The translations under genes and the position numbers were made by a program. Positions 23,713 through 32,860 of a DNA stretch of 49,890 nt are shown here, in pieces (the first letter of the stretch is position 1; the number at the start of each line of letters is the position of its first letter). This stretch comes from Actinoallomurus sp. (GTDB taxonomy: Bacteria; Actinomycetota; Actinomycetes; Streptosporangiales; Streptosporangiaceae). The stretch spans positions 1 to 49,890 of the forward strand of contig JAOPYG010000332.1 of NCBI GenBank assembly GCA_025964685.1, given 5' to 3'. The notes under the pieces were generated by a model. It was given only the letters and a program-made list of their open reading frames with translations, was not told the DNA's origin and did no database searches.

Positions 23713-26469
23713 ATGCGCCGAAGATCGTTTGCGATGTCCGTAGTAGGCGTCGTCGCCGTACTCACGACCTCCACCGCGGCGTTCGCCGCGAACGGGGTCG
23801 GACAGAACAAGCCGCTGTCGGACCACCTGGTCGGACGGCAGGCCGACGGGTCGGTGCTCAACCCGGACAACCAGTACGTGACCCCGGCCGGGGTCAGCAT
23901 CGAGCAGACCGGCCGGCCCATGGACCTGGCCCTACGCCCGGACGGGAAGACCTCAGTCGACCTGACCAAGTCGGGCAACGGCCTGTTCACCGTGGTGGAT
24001 CTGGTCGGCCACAAGGTCCTCCAGCAGTACACGCCGCCGAAGGGAACCGGCGCCGGCAACGTCGGCGTGGTCGGCCTGCTCTACTCCCGCGACGGCAACA
24101 CGCTGTGGGCCACGCAGACCACCGATATCCTGAAGTTCTCGGTCGCCGCGGACGGCACGCTCAGCAACCCGAGCGTCATCGCGATCCCGGCCGACGCGAG
24201 CGCGCCCAAGGGCGCGGCACCACTGCCGACCGGCATGGCCTGGGCGCCCGACGGCACCCACATCCTCGTCGTGCTCGACGGCTGGGACAGGATCGCCGTA
24301 CTCGACCCCGCCACGAGTACGTTCGGTTCCCCGACCCAGGTAGGTGTCGCGCCCCGCGACATCGTCGTGATCGATGACCACGCATTTGTGAGCAACGAGG
24401 GCGGCCGTACGCCGACCTTGAAGGACTTCACCAATCTCAGCTACGACTCGCCGGTCGTCGCGGACAAGAAGGACGGCCGGGCCGGCACCGGTACGGTCTC
24501 CGAGATCGACCTGGCGACGAACAAGGTCGTCCAGACCTACAAGGTCGGCCTCGACCCGAGCAGCCTGCTCGTCCACGGCACCGACCTACTCGTCACCAAC
24601 TCCAGCGACGACACGGTCTCGGTCATCGACACGGCCGAGCGCCAGGTCGCGCAGACCTTCAACGTCAACCCGCTGCCTGGTCAGCCGTTCGGCAGCTCGC
24701 CGAACGCCCTGGAGTTCCTCGACTCGACCCACCTCGCGGTGAGCCTGGGCCGGAACAACGCGCTCGCCGTGTACGAGTACCGCGGCGCGCGTCACCAGGC
24801 GGCGTTCGACGGCCTGATCCCGACCGCCTGGTACCCGGGCACGCTGCACTGGGACAAGGCGCTGAACCGCCTGATCGTGGCCAACCAGGCCGGCGTGGGC
24901 GCGCTCGGCAAGGACGGGACGATCAGCGAGGGCCCGGGCACGACCCCGGCCACGGGCCGGCAGGTGTTCGCCGACGTCGGCACCGTGGGCATCGTCGCCA
25001 CGCCGACCAAGCAGGAGATCGCCAAGTACACCGCGCAGGTCTTCGGTAACAACCAGTGGAACGGCCTGAAGGACCGCAACGAAAAGGGCTCCAAGCACGC
25101 CAAGCCCACCGCCGTGCCGCTCCGTACGGGCGACCCCTCGAAGATCAAGCACGTCTTCATGATCGTGCGGGAGAACCGGACGTACGACCAGGAGCTCGGC
25201 GACGACCCGCGCGGCAACGGCAACCCCGCGTACGCGCAGTTCGGGCAGAACGTCACCCCCAACGCACACGCGCTGGCCAAGCAGTTCCCGCTGATCGACA
25301 ACCTGTACTCCGACGGGACCAACTCCGCGTCCGGGCACACGTGGCTCGACGCGGGCTTCGTCAACGACTACCTCGAGCGTTCGTACGCCAACTACATCCG
25401 TGACTACGGCCAGCCGGACGCGATGGTCTACCCCAAGTCCGGGTTCCTGTGGGACAACGCCCAGGCCCATGGGCTGAACGCCCACGTGTGGGGCGAGTAC
25501 GCCGAGTTCTGGAACGGCCCGGACAAGACGGCCTGCCCGGGCAGCTGGACGGACTGGTACAAGGACTCGCAGATCCTGGAGGGCAAGGCCACGGGCACGC
25601 CGCACGTGCCGGTCGGGTACTGCCAGACCACGGCCGACGTGCCGTCGCTGGACAAGATCCTGTCCCGTGACTTCCCGAACTTCCAGACGAACATCACCGA
25701 CCAGTACCGCGCGGACCTGTTCCAGCGTGACTTCAAGGAGTACGAGAAGAACGGCAAGCTGCCGGCGCTCAACATGCTGTGGGTGATGGACGACCACACC
25801 AACGGCCTGAACGCGGGCTACCCGACGCCGTCGGCGATGGTCGCCGACAACGACCTGGCAACGGGCCGGATCATCGACACGATCTCGCACTCGAAGTACT
25901 GGAAGGACAGTGCGGTCTTCGTCGTCGAGGACGACTCGCAGAACGGCATCGACCACGTCGACGGGCACCGGAACGTCACGATGATCGCCAGCCCGTACGC
26001 CCGGCACGGCGCGGTCGACCACACCTACTACAGCCAGACCAACGTGGTCCGCACCATCGAGCAGATCCTCGGCCTGCCGCCGATGAACCAGCTCGACATG
26101 GCGGCCGAGCCGATGTTCGACGCGTTCAGCAACACGCCGAACTACCAGCCGTACACCACGGTGCCGAACAACATCCCGCTCGACACCATGAACGGCTCGG
26201 CGGCGCAGGCCACGAACCCGATGCAGAAGACCTGGCTGGCCTGGTCGGAGAAGCAGAACTTCCGGTCCGAGGATCAGCTGGCGTTCGCTCCCTTCAACCG
26301 GCTCACCTGGTACGCCACGACCGGCTGGAAGAAGCCGTACCCGGGCGACTCCAAGGTGATGACCCCCGATGAGGTCCTAGAGAAGTTCCCGCAGACCATG
26401 GTCTCGAACGGGGTCGACAACGACCTGCCGTCGAGCCGTGCGCAGGTACCGCACAAGGCGAATGGATAA
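23713..26469 (+). CDS. Exported beta-propeller / phosphoesterase fusion protein
   Basis: 918 residues from ATG 23713, with GAGGGG 5-6 nt upstream. Signal peptide MRRRSFAMSVVGVVAVLTTSTAAFA. Residues ~40-430 form a YVTN/NHL-like propeller (MDLALRPDGKTSVDLTKSGNGLFTVVDLVGHKV, LLVTNSSDDTVSVIDTAERQV). Residues ~480-800 are a phosphoesterase of the phospholipase C/alkaline-phosphatase superfamily (KIKHVFMIVRENRTYDQELGDD with the Glu-Asn metal site, SASGHTWLDAGFVNDY, VFVVEDDSQNGIDHVDGHRN, MIASPYAR). It is predicted to act outside the cell on a phosphate ester not identified here. The ABC ATPase start overlaps its stop by 8 nt. Confidence 0.9.
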   Translation: MRRRSFAMSVVGVVAVLTTSTAAFAANGVGQNKPLSDHLVGRQADGSVLNPDNQYVTPAGVSIEQTGRPMDLALRPDGKTSVDLTKSGNGLFTVVDLVGHKVLQQYTPPKGTGAGNVGVVGLLYSRDGNTLWATQTTDILKFSVAADGTLSNPSVIAIPADASAPKGAAPLPTGMAWAPDGTHILVVLDGWDRIAVLDPATSTFGSPTQVGVAPRDIVVIDDHAFVSNEGGRTPTLKDFTNLSYDSPVVADKKDGRAGTGTVSEIDLATNKVVQTYKVGLDPSSLLVHGTDLLVTNSSDDTVSVIDTAERQVAQTFNVNPLPGQPFGSSPNALEFLDSTHLAVSLGRNNALAVYEYRGARHQAAFDGLIPTAWYPGTLHWDKALNRLIVANQAGVGALGKDGTISEGPGTTPATGRQVFADVGTVGIVATPTKQEIAKYTAQVFGNNQWNGLKDRNEKGSKHAKPTAVPLRTGDPSKIKHVFMIVRENRTYDQELGDDPRGNGNPAYAQFGQNVTPNAHALAKQFPLIDNLYSDGTNSASGHTWLDAGFVNDYLERSYANYIRDYGQPDAMVYPKSGFLWDNAQAHGLNAHVWGEYAEFWNGPDKTACPGSWTDWYKDSQILEGKATGTPHVPVGYCQTTADVPSLDKILSRDFPNFQTNITDQYRADLFQRDFKEYEKNGKLPALNMLWVMDDHTNGLNAGYPTPSAMVADNDLATGRIIDTISHSKYWKDSAVFVVEDDSQNGIDHVDGHRNVTMIASPYARHGAVDHTYYSQTNVVRTIEQILGLPPMNQLDMAAEPMFDAFSNTPNYQPYTTVPNNIPLDTMNGSAAQATNPMQKTWLAWSEKQNFRSEDQLAFAPFNRLTWYATTGWKKPYPGDSKVMTPDEVLEKFPQTMVSNGVDNDLPSSRAQVPHKANG

Positions 26470-27400
26470 CCCTTCGCAACCGGCGATCGAGGCGCGTGAC
26501 CTGGTCAAGCGCTTCGAGGACACGACGGCCCTGGCCGGGGTCGACCTTCGGGTCGGCCCCGGCCGGGTGCATGGCATGGTCGGTCCGAACGGCGCCGGTA
26601 AGACGACTCTGCTCACCATGCTCATGGGCCTGGTGCGGCCGGACGCGGGCTCGATCCGCGTCTTCGGCCGTACCCGTGAAGAGAACGGGCTCGAGGGGGT
26701 GGCCGGGTTCGTGGAGAGCCCGCGCTTCTACCCCTATCTCTCCGGCCGGCGGAACCTCGCCCTGCTCGCCGACCTGGACGGCGGCGACGCCGCCGCCCGG
26801 ATCGACGAGTCACTCGAACTCGCCGGCCTCACCGACCACGCCGGCGCGAGGGTCGGCGGCTACTCCGTCGGGATGCGCCAGCGGCTGGGCATCGCGGCGG
26901 CGCTGCTGCGCGACCCCCGGCTGCTGATCCTGGACGAGCCGGCGAGCGGGCTCGACCCGGCCGGCACGCGCGACATGCGCGCCCTCATCGCCCGGCTCGC
27001 CGGCGAGGGCGTGACGATCCTGCTCAGCAGCCACGACATGGACGAGGTCGAGGACCTCTGCGACGACATCACCATCATGCGCGCCGGCCAGGTGGTCTTC
27101 GACGGCTCGATGGAGGAGTTGCGCGACAAGGCGCCGGATCCGGCGTTCCGTCTCTCCACCAGCGACGACGAGAAGGCGCTCACCGTCGCCGGGCCGGGGA
27201 TGACGGTGACGCCCGATGACGGCGGACTGCTGGTGCACGCACAGCGCGACCAGCTCGACGCGTACGTGATCGCGCTCGGCCGGGCGGACGTCGCGGTGCG
27301 CCGGCTCGACCTGGAGGCGTCGGCGCTGAAGGCGCTGTTCTTCCGGCTGACCGAGAGCGGCGCGGAGGATCGCGCCACCGGACCGGAGGTGGGCACGTGA
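26462..27400 (+). CDS. ABC transporter ATP-binding protein
   Basis: 312 residues from ATG 26462, overlapping the phosphoesterase stop by 8 nt, so translational coupling is likely. Nucleotide-binding motifs: Walker A GPNGAGKTT, Q-loop around FVESPRFYPY, signature YSVGMRQRLGIA, Walker B LLILDEPASGLDP and the switch His in LLSSHDMDEVE. The C-terminal ~90 residues (FRLSTSDDEKALTVAGPGMTV) are the extension common to drug/lipid/bacitracin-type exporters. It pairs with the permease that begins 4 nt before its stop. Substrate unknown. Confidence 0.95.
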   Translation: MDNPSQPAIEARDLVKRFEDTTALAGVDLRVGPGRVHGMVGPNGAGKTTLLTMLMGLVRPDAGSIRVFGRTREENGLEGVAGFVESPRFYPYLSGRRNLALLADLDGGDAAARIDESLELAGLTDHAGARVGGYSVGMRQRLGIAAALLRDPRLLILDEPASGLDPAGTRDMRALIARLAGEGVTILLSSHDMDEVEDLCDDITIMRAGQVVFDGSMEELRDKAPDPAFRLSTSDDEKALTVAGPGMTVTPDDGGLLVHAQRDQLDAYVIALGRADVAVRRLDLEASALKALFFRLTESGAEDRATGPEVGT

Positions 27401-28254
27401 CCGCGGTCGCGGAACGGACCGAACCCCGCCAGGCCGCGCGTACGGGGGCCTGGGTCGTCTACCGATGGGAGCTGATCAAGCTCACCCGGCAGGTCAAGGC
27501 CCAGGTCGTCGTGGGGCTGTGCGTGCTGGCGCCGTTCCTGTTCGTCGCGGCGCTGAACGCGCAGAGCAACGTGCCGCAGGACACCCTGTTCGGCCGCTGG
27601 GTGCACGACTCCGGTTTCTCGATCCCGCTCGTGGTGCTCGGGTTCGCCGGGCAGTGGGCGCTGCCGGCCGTCACGAGCGTGGTGGCCGGCGACATCTTCG
27701 CGTGCGAGGACCGGTACGGGACCTGGAAGACGATCCTGACCCGGTCGTGCGGCCGGTCGCAGATCTTCACAGGGAAGACCTTCGCCGCCATCACGTTCTC
27801 GGTCGTCACGACCGTGCTGCTGGCACTGTCCAGCCTGGCGGCGGGCGTACTCCTGGTCGGCCGCCAGCCGCTGATCGGGCTGTCCGGAACGCTCCTGACG
27901 CCCGGTCACAGCGCCGTGCTCGTACTGACGAGCTGGGCGACCGTGCTGCTGCCGGTGCTGGGGTTCACGGGCCTGGGCCTGCTGCTGTCCGTGGCGAGCC
28001 GCAGCAGCGCGGTCGGCGTCGGCGCGCCGGTCGTCATCGGGCTGGTGATGCAGCTCGCGTCGCTGGTGAACGCTCCGTCGGCGGTGCGCATGCTGTTGCT
28101 GACGACGCCGTTCGGTGCCTGGCACGGCCTGTTCACCGTCCGGCCGTTCTACGGGCCGCTGGTGCAGGGCGCGATCGTCAGTCTCGTCTACTTCGTTCTG
28201 TGCGTCGGCGGCGCGTACGCGCTGCTGCGCCGCCGCGACATCACGGGGAGCTGA
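27397..28254 (+). CDS. ABC transporter permease (ABC-2 type)
   Basis: 285 residues from GTG 27397, overlapping the ATPase stop by 4 nt (GTGA). About six hydrophobic helices: VVVGLCVLAPFLFVAAL, IPLVVLGFAGQWALPAVTSV, FSVVTTVLLALSSLAAGVLLV, TVLLPVLGFTGLGLLLSVA, VGAPVVIGLVMQLASLV and the C-terminal IVSLVYFVLCVGGAYALL. The CEDRYGTWKTILTRSCGRSQIFTGK loop after helix 2 matches the coupling region of ABC-2 permeases such as NatB or BcrB relatives. An exporter is therefore more likely than an importer. The operon link to an exported phosphoesterase and a lipoprotein suggests envelope function (inference). Confidence 0.9.
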   Translation: MTAVAERTEPRQAARTGAWVVYRWELIKLTRQVKAQVVVGLCVLAPFLFVAALNAQSNVPQDTLFGRWVHDSGFSIPLVVLGFAGQWALPAVTSVVAGDIFACEDRYGTWKTILTRSCGRSQIFTGKTFAAITFSVVTTVLLALSSLAAGVLLVGRQPLIGLSGTLLTPGHSAVLVLTSWATVLLPVLGFTGLGLLLSVASRSSAVGVGAPVVIGLVMQLASLVNAPSAVRMLLLTTPFGAWHGLFTVRPFYGPLVQGAIVSLVYFVLCVGGAYALLRRRDITGS

Positions 28255-28257
28255 GCC

Positions 28258-28713
28258 ATGCGATGGGGTGCCATGCGCCGGGGTACGACGGCGGCGGTCG
28301 TCGCCGTTCTCCTCGGTACGTCCGGCTGTGGTTCGTCGGGCGTCACGAAGGACCGGCTGAACCACGCGGTCGCGCCGACGTTCGCCAACCTGTACGTGCT
28401 TCAGCAGTCGCTGCGCGGCCGCAAGGTCGGCGCGGCGTCGCTGAACTCCAAGGCCGACTGCGCGCGCGGCGACGCGCAGGCCGCGGACAGCGGAGCGGGC
28501 AATGACTGGATGTGCACGGTGACCTGGTTCAACACGGGCCCGGACATCGCCGTGACCGCGTCGTACCAGGTGCACGTCCAGACGAACGGCTGTTACACGG
28601 CCGACGGCGACGGCCCGGCGGACCTCAACGGCCAGCAGATGCTCACGGCCACGGACGGCGCCACCGTGACGAACCCCCTGTGGCAGTTCGACGGCTGCTT
28701 CGACACCACCTGA
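28258..28713 (+). CDS. Small lipoprotein, uncharacterised
   Basis: 151 residues. The signal peptide (MRRGTTAAVVAVLLGTSGCGSSG) ends in a near-lipobox with Cys at about residue 24. The mature part contains four further Cys (SKADCARG, DWMCTVTWF, TNGCYTADG, FDGCFDTT), which could form two disulfides outside the membrane. It is the fourth gene of the phosphoesterase-ABC operon, 3 nt after the permease stop. No family recognised. It ends 7 nt before the convergent LysR gene stop. Confidence 0.75.
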   Translation: MRWGAMRRGTTAAVVAVLLGTSGCGSSGVTKDRLNHAVAPTFANLYVLQQSLRGRKVGAASLNSKADCARGDAQAADSGAGNDWMCTVTWFNTGPDIAVTASYQVHVQTNGCYTADGDGPADLNGQQMLTATDGATVTNPLWQFDGCFDTT

Positions 28714-28720
28714 GGCTGCG

Positions 28721-29635
28721 TCAGGATGCCTCGGTGGCCGTCGCGCGCAGGGCTTCGGCGACGCGTAGGGCGGCCTCCGCCAGGCGGTGCGGGAGATGAG
28801 CGACGACGACGCGACGCCGTTCCTCCGGCCCGCCGCGCACCGCGAGCACGCGCACGCCGGCGGGCACGGCGGCGGCCATGACGGCGGGCACGGTCGTCAG
28901 GCCGCACCCGGCGGCCACCAGTTGCAGCTTGGTGAGCCAGTCGCGTGAGGTGTGCGCGATGTCCGGCCGGCCTTCCAGTCCGGGCCAGACGCCCAGTTGC
29001 AGGTCATCACCGGAGGTCCGCCCGGCGATCCACCGCTGTCCACGCAGGTCACCGACGTCGACTGAGTCGTCGGCCGCCAGCGGATGCGCCGACGGGACCG
29101 CGACGCACAGGTTCCGCTCCGCCAGTGTCTCGACGACCAGGGCGGGCGTCTCGGCGTCGGGGGCGCGGAACGGTGGTGTCGACGCCAGGACGGCGAGGTC
29201 GAGGCTGCCGGCCCGCAGCGCCCGTACGAGCGCCGGCGTACTGCCGTCGCGGGTGACCACCGTGATGCCGGGATGCGTGCGGCGCAGCGCGGTGAGCGCG
29301 CGCGGCAGCAGGACGGCCCCGGCGCTGGGAAAGGCGCCGAGCCGTACGGTGCCCGTCTCGGCGGGCAGGCCGCGCAGCTCGCGGTCGGCGGCGTCGACCG
29401 CGTCGAGCACGGTCGCCGCGTGCCGGAGTATGACGCGCCCGGCGGCGGTGGGCCGTACGCCGTCTCGGCGACGCTCGAACACCGGCCCGCCGGCCGCGCG
29501 CTCCACGGCCGCGATCTGCCGGGACACCGCGGACTGCGTATAACCCAGAGAGTCCGCCGCCGCGGTGAAGGTGCCGCGCTCGGCGATCTCCCGCACGACC
29601 CGGAGCCCGACCAGCGACACAGCGGTGAAGTCCAT
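28721..29635 (-). CDS. LysR-family transcriptional regulator
   Basis: 304 residues. The N-terminal winged helix-turn-helix (LVGLRVVREIAERGTFTAAADSLGYTQSAVSRQIAAVERAAGG) covers residues ~8-65. The effector domain follows with the first-lobe start TVRLGAFPSAGAVLLP and the conserved GCGLTTVPAVMAA near residue 250. It is divergent from the SDR gene at 29708 with 72 bp between them, containing a LysR-type dyad (29639-29657). It therefore probably controls that SDR and itself. No ribosome-binding site precedes ATG 29635; GTG 29641 in frame is the alternative. Confidence 0.92.
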   Translation of the reverse strand: MDFTAVSLVGLRVVREIAERGTFTAAADSLGYTQSAVSRQIAAVERAAGGPVFERRRDGVRPTAAGRVILRHAATVLDAVDAADRELRGLPAETGTVRLGAFPSAGAVLLPRALTALRRTHPGITVVTRDGSTPALVRALRAGSLDLAVLASTPPFRAPDAETPALVVETLAERNLCVAVPSAHPLAADDSVDVGDLRGQRWIAGRTSGDDLQLGVWPGLEGRPDIAHTSRDWLTKLQLVAAGCGLTTVPAVMAAAVPAGVRVLAVRGGPEERRRVVVAHLPHRLAEAALRVAEALRATATEAS

Positions 29636-29638
29636 GAC

Positions 29639-29657
29639 ATTCACGCATACCACGAAT
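29639..29657. promoter_or_regulatory. LysR-type operator ATTC-N11-GAAT
   Basis: ATTC at 29639-29642 and GAAT at 29654-29657, separated by exactly 11 bases. This fits the T-N11-A rule for LysR regulators, in the divergent gap next to a lysR gene start. Confidence 0.6.
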
Positions 29658-29669
29658 GAGGAAGTCTCG

Positions 29670-29700
29670 TTGGACGCATGACACCCCGGGTGCCTAGTTT
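29670..29700 (+). promoter_or_regulatory. Promoter giving a leaderless SDR mRNA
   Basis: TTGGAC (29670-29675), 19-bp spacer, TAGTTT (29695-29700). The expected start site coincides with the ATG at 29708, and there is no Shine-Dalgarno, so the transcript would be leaderless or nearly so. Confidence 0.45.
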
Positions 29701-29707
29701 CGACGGC

Positions 29708-30571
29708 ATGACGGCCCAACGCATCGCTCTGGTCACCGGAGCCAACCAAGGCATCGGTTACGCGCTCGTCGAAGGGCTCGCCGCCCGATGGAGCCCGGAC
29801 GACCTGGTCCTGCTCACCGGACGCAATCGGTCCCGTGTCGCCGAGGCCACCGCGGGCGCCGCCGGAGCGTCCACGACGGTCGCCCGCGTCGAGGGCCGGC
29901 AGCTGGACGTCACCGACGCCGGCGCGGTCGCACGCATGGCGGCGGAGCTCACCGAGGAGTACGGGGGCATCGACGTCGTGGTGTCCAACGCCACCGCCAG
30001 GATCACTCCTGACCTGCCCCAGGAGGAGCAGGCGGACGAGTTCGTCGACGTGGCGAACGGCGGCACGCACGCGATGCTGCGCTCGTTCGGCCCGGGGGTC
30101 CGCCCGGGCGGGCGCCTGATCGTCGTGGCCAGTTCCCTGGGCACTCTCGGGAGGCTGGACGAGCGCCTGCATCCGCTGTTCCAGGACGCCTCGCTGAAGG
30201 AGGTCGAGTCGGTGGTGGAGTCCTGGCGCGCGGCCGTTCACGCCGGTACCGCGCAGCACCTCGGATGGCCGGAGTGGATCAACGTGCCGTCGAAGGTCGC
30301 GCAGGTGGCCGCGGTACGCGCGGTGGCCCGCGAGCGGAGGGAGACCGACCTGCGGGACGGCACGCTCGTCGCGGCGGTCTGCCCGGGCCTGGTGGACACC
30401 CCCACCTCACGACCGTGGTTCGCCGACTTCAGCCAGGCCCGCACGCCCGCCCAGGCCGCGGCCGTCGTGCTCGACTTCGTCCTGGCCGACCCGGTCGACC
30501 CCGCCACCTACGGCGAACTGGTGCGCGACGGCAAGGTGCTGCCCTGGCCCAGCGGCGCCCAGGCCGGCTGA
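29708..30571 (+). CDS. Short-chain dehydrogenase/reductase, carbonyl-reductase-like
   Basis: 287 residues from ATG 29708 (ALVTGANQGIGYALVEGL: Rossmann TGxxxGxG motif at residues ~9-16). The VEGRQLDVTD and GGIDVVVSNATARI blocks are typical. Where the catalytic Tyr-x3-Lys is expected, the sequence reads WINVPSKVAQVAAVRAVARE: Lys is present but Asn192 occupies the Tyr position. The insertion around 160-185 resembles CBR1-type carbonyl reductases. The missing Tyr would reduce or change activity unless my alignment is off. It lies in a LysR-controlled divergent arrangement and is probably regulated by that neighbour. Confidence 0.8.
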   Translation: MTAQRIALVTGANQGIGYALVEGLAARWSPDDLVLLTGRNRSRVAEATAGAAGASTTVARVEGRQLDVTDAGAVARMAAELTEEYGGIDVVVSNATARITPDLPQEEQADEFVDVANGGTHAMLRSFGPGVRPGGRLIVVASSLGTLGRLDERLHPLFQDASLKEVESVVESWRAAVHAGTAQHLGWPEWINVPSKVAQVAAVRAVARERRETDLRDGTLVAAVCPGLVDTPTSRPWFADFSQARTPAQAAAVVLDFVLADPVDPATYGELVRDGKVLPWPSGAQAG

Positions 30572-30635
30572 CACCGCGCGGGCGGCCCGTGCCGCCACGT
30601 TGACATGCGACGGCGCGTTCCGCAGGATCCGGAAT

Positions 30636-31922
30636 ATGGCTTCCGTACCGAGTAATCCCGAATCGGTGTTCACCTATGGCGCGCCGCTGCTGAAGTTCGG
30701 CGCGGGCGCCTCCGCGGAGATCGGGTACGACCTCGCCCAGTACGGGGTCGGGCGCGTCCTGGTCGTCACCGATCCGGGTGTCGCCGCGACCGGGGCTCCC
30801 CAGCGGGTGGCCGACCAGATGAAGGCGTACGGGATCGAGGCGCAGGTCTTCGACGGCGTACGGGTCGAGCCGACCGACGCCGGGATGCGGGAGGCCATCG
30901 CGTACGCGCGCGACTCGGGCCCGTGGGACGCCTTCGTCGCGGTCGGGGGCGGGTCGAGCATCGACACCGCCAAGGCGATCAACCTGCTCACCACCAACGA
31001 CGGCGAGCTGGCCGACTACCTCAACCCGCCGATCGGGGAGGGGCGCGCCCCGGCGCGCCCGCTGAACCCCCTGGTCGCCGTGCCGACCACGACCGGCACC
31101 GGCGCGGAGAGCACGACCGTCTGCGTGCTCGACGTCCTGGACCTGCGGGTCAAGACCGGGATCAGTCATCCGCGCCTGCGGCCCACCCTCGCCGTCGTCG
31201 ACCCCGACCTCACCGTCACCCAGCCGGCGGGTGTGACCGCCGCGGCCGGCATGGACATCGTCTGCCACGCGCTGGAGAGCTACACGGCCCGGCCGTACAC
31301 CTCCTTCGAGCGTAAGAAGCCGGAGCAGCGGGTGCCGTACTGCGGCGCCAACCCGGTCGCCGACATGTGGTCCGAGCGTGCCCTGGCGCTCGTCGCGCGG
31401 TCCTTCCGCACCGCCGTACGCGACGGCGAGAACATCGAGGCCCGTACGGAGATGGCCCTCGCCGCGACCTTCGCCGGACTGGGCTTCGGCAACGCGGGCG
31501 TGCACATCCCGCACGCCAACGCGTACCCCATCGCCGGCCAGGTCAAGGACTTCCACCCGGCCGGCTATCCGGCGGACGAGCCGATGGTGCCGCACGGCAT
31601 GGCCGTCGCGCTGACCGCCCCGGAGGCCTTCCGGTTCACCTACGAGGCCGGGCCGGAACGTCACGTACGCGCGGCCGCGCTGCTCGACCCCGAACTCGAC
31701 CAGAGCGGTGACCCGGCCGAGTCCCTGCCGTCGGCGCTGCTGCGCCTGATGCGTGACATCGGCATCCCGGACGGCACCGGCGCGGTCGGCTACACCGACG
31801 CGGACGTGCCCGACCTGGTGGCGGGGACGATGAAACAGCAGCGGCTCCTCGCCACGTCACCCCGGGAGGTGACCGACGAGGACGTCGCGGGCATCCTCAC
31901 CCGGTCCCTGTCCCTCTGGTGA
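30636..31922 (+). CDS. Hydroxyacid-oxoacid transhydrogenase (iron-containing alcohol dehydrogenase family)
   Basis: 428 residues from ATG 30636, with AGGA ~8 nt upstream. Transfers hydride between 4-hydroxybutyrate and 2-oxoglutarate in characterised members, using a tightly held nicotinamide cofactor. Family marks: FTYGAPLLKFGAGASAEIGYDLAQYGVGRVLVVTD, the AVGGGSSIDTAKAINLL cofactor loop, VAVPTTTGTGAESTTVCVLD, and metal-binding segments GMDIVCHALESYTARPYTS and PHANAYPIAG plus MVPHGMAVALTAP. The long PVADMWSERAL insertion distinguishes HOT from ordinary iron ADHs. It lies 64 nt after the SDR on the same strand. Role here unknown; 4-hydroxybutyrate or related metabolism is inferred. Confidence 0.9.
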   Translation: MASVPSNPESVFTYGAPLLKFGAGASAEIGYDLAQYGVGRVLVVTDPGVAATGAPQRVADQMKAYGIEAQVFDGVRVEPTDAGMREAIAYARDSGPWDAFVAVGGGSSIDTAKAINLLTTNDGELADYLNPPIGEGRAPARPLNPLVAVPTTTGTGAESTTVCVLDVLDLRVKTGISHPRLRPTLAVVDPDLTVTQPAGVTAAAGMDIVCHALESYTARPYTSFERKKPEQRVPYCGANPVADMWSERALALVARSFRTAVRDGENIEARTEMALAATFAGLGFGNAGVHIPHANAYPIAGQVKDFHPAGYPADEPMVPHGMAVALTAPEAFRFTYEAGPERHVRAAALLDPELDQSGDPAESLPSALLRLMRDIGIPDGTGAVGYTDADVPDLVAGTMKQQRLLATSPREVTDEDVAGILTRSLSLW

Positions 31923-31938
31923 CTCGGCGCGTACGGCG

Positions 31939-32763
31939 TCAGGCCTTGCGTCCCACGCCGCCGTACCCCCACGACTGCTCGGGATGCTCGAACGGCACGT
32001 CATTCTCCGCCGGGCGCCACAGGGGGAGGTGGACCAGGCCCGGTTCGAGCAGTTCCAAGCCGTCGAAGAAGGTCTCGACGCTCGCGTGGTCGCGGGGGCG
32101 GCCGGGCGCCGAGGCGCGAGAGTAGAGCTTCTCCACGGCCTCGACCACCTTGTTCGGACGTCCGTCGAGGGTGCCGTGGGAGATGGTCACGAAACTGCCG
32201 GGCGCCAGGGCCTCGGCCAGGCGCTTGACCAGGTCGCCCGGCCGCTCCTCGTCGGTGATGAAGTGCAGCACCGCGACGAGCAGGAGGCCCACCGGACGGT
32301 CGAAGTCGATGAGGCGGGTCACATCCGGGTGGGAGAGGATCACTTCCGGCTCGCGCAGGTCCGCGTGGACGATCGTGGCCCGGTCGTCGCCCGCAAGGAT
32401 CGACCTGCTGTGCGCGATCGCGACCGGGTCCGTGTCGACGTAGACGACGTGGGAGTCCGGGGCGACGGCCCCGGCGATCTCGTGGACGTTGCCGGACGTC
32501 GGCACCCCCGACCCGATGTCGAGGAACTGCCGGATCCCGGCGTCGGCGAGGAACCGCACGGCACGGCCGAGAAACGCGCGATTGGCTCGCGCGGCGTCAC
32601 GCGCGCCCGGTTCGATCGCCGTCAGCGCGCTCGCGACGTCGCGGTCGGCGGCGAAATTGTGTGAGCCGCCCAATAGGGCGTCGTAGACCCGGGCGACATT
32701 GGCGCGTTCCACATCGACTTCCGGGGGTGCCCAGCTTTCGTGCTCCACCAGCCCGCCATTCAT
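31939..32763 (-). CDS. SAM-dependent methyltransferase, DUF574 / Methyltransf_19 family (second copy)
   Basis: 274 residues from ATG 32763 (weak ribosome-binding site). Same family as the gene at 781-1626, with parallel motifs: ARVYDALLGGSHNFAADRD, RAFLGRAVRFLADAGIRQFLDIGSG, VVYVDTDPVAIAHSRSIL, IVHADLREPEVIL and LLVAVLHFITDEE. The two copies differ at many positions, so this is an old duplication or separate acquisition. Actinobacterial genomes often hold many copies with unknown substrates. It is divergent from the PP2C phosphatase and shares its upstream region, which contains a perfect palindrome at 32861. Confidence 0.9.
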   Translation of the reverse strand: MNGGLVEHESWAPPEVDVERANVARVYDALLGGSHNFAADRDVASALTAIEPGARDAARANRAFLGRAVRFLADAGIRQFLDIGSGVPTSGNVHEIAGAVAPDSHVVYVDTDPVAIAHSRSILAGDDRATIVHADLREPEVILSHPDVTRLIDFDRPVGLLLVAVLHFITDEERPGDLVKRLAEALAPGSFVTISHGTLDGRPNKVVEAVEKLYSRASAPGRPRDHASVETFFDGLELLEPGLVHLPLWRPAENDVPFEHPEQSWGYGGVGRKA

Positions 32764-32860
32764 GTCCGGGAGTGCACCGACAGGCCGAGCGCACGCCCGA
32801 GCGCGTACGGGCCGACCATGAATCAGCCTAGATGGTGAGGCGGCGCGGGTCGATGGGGCG

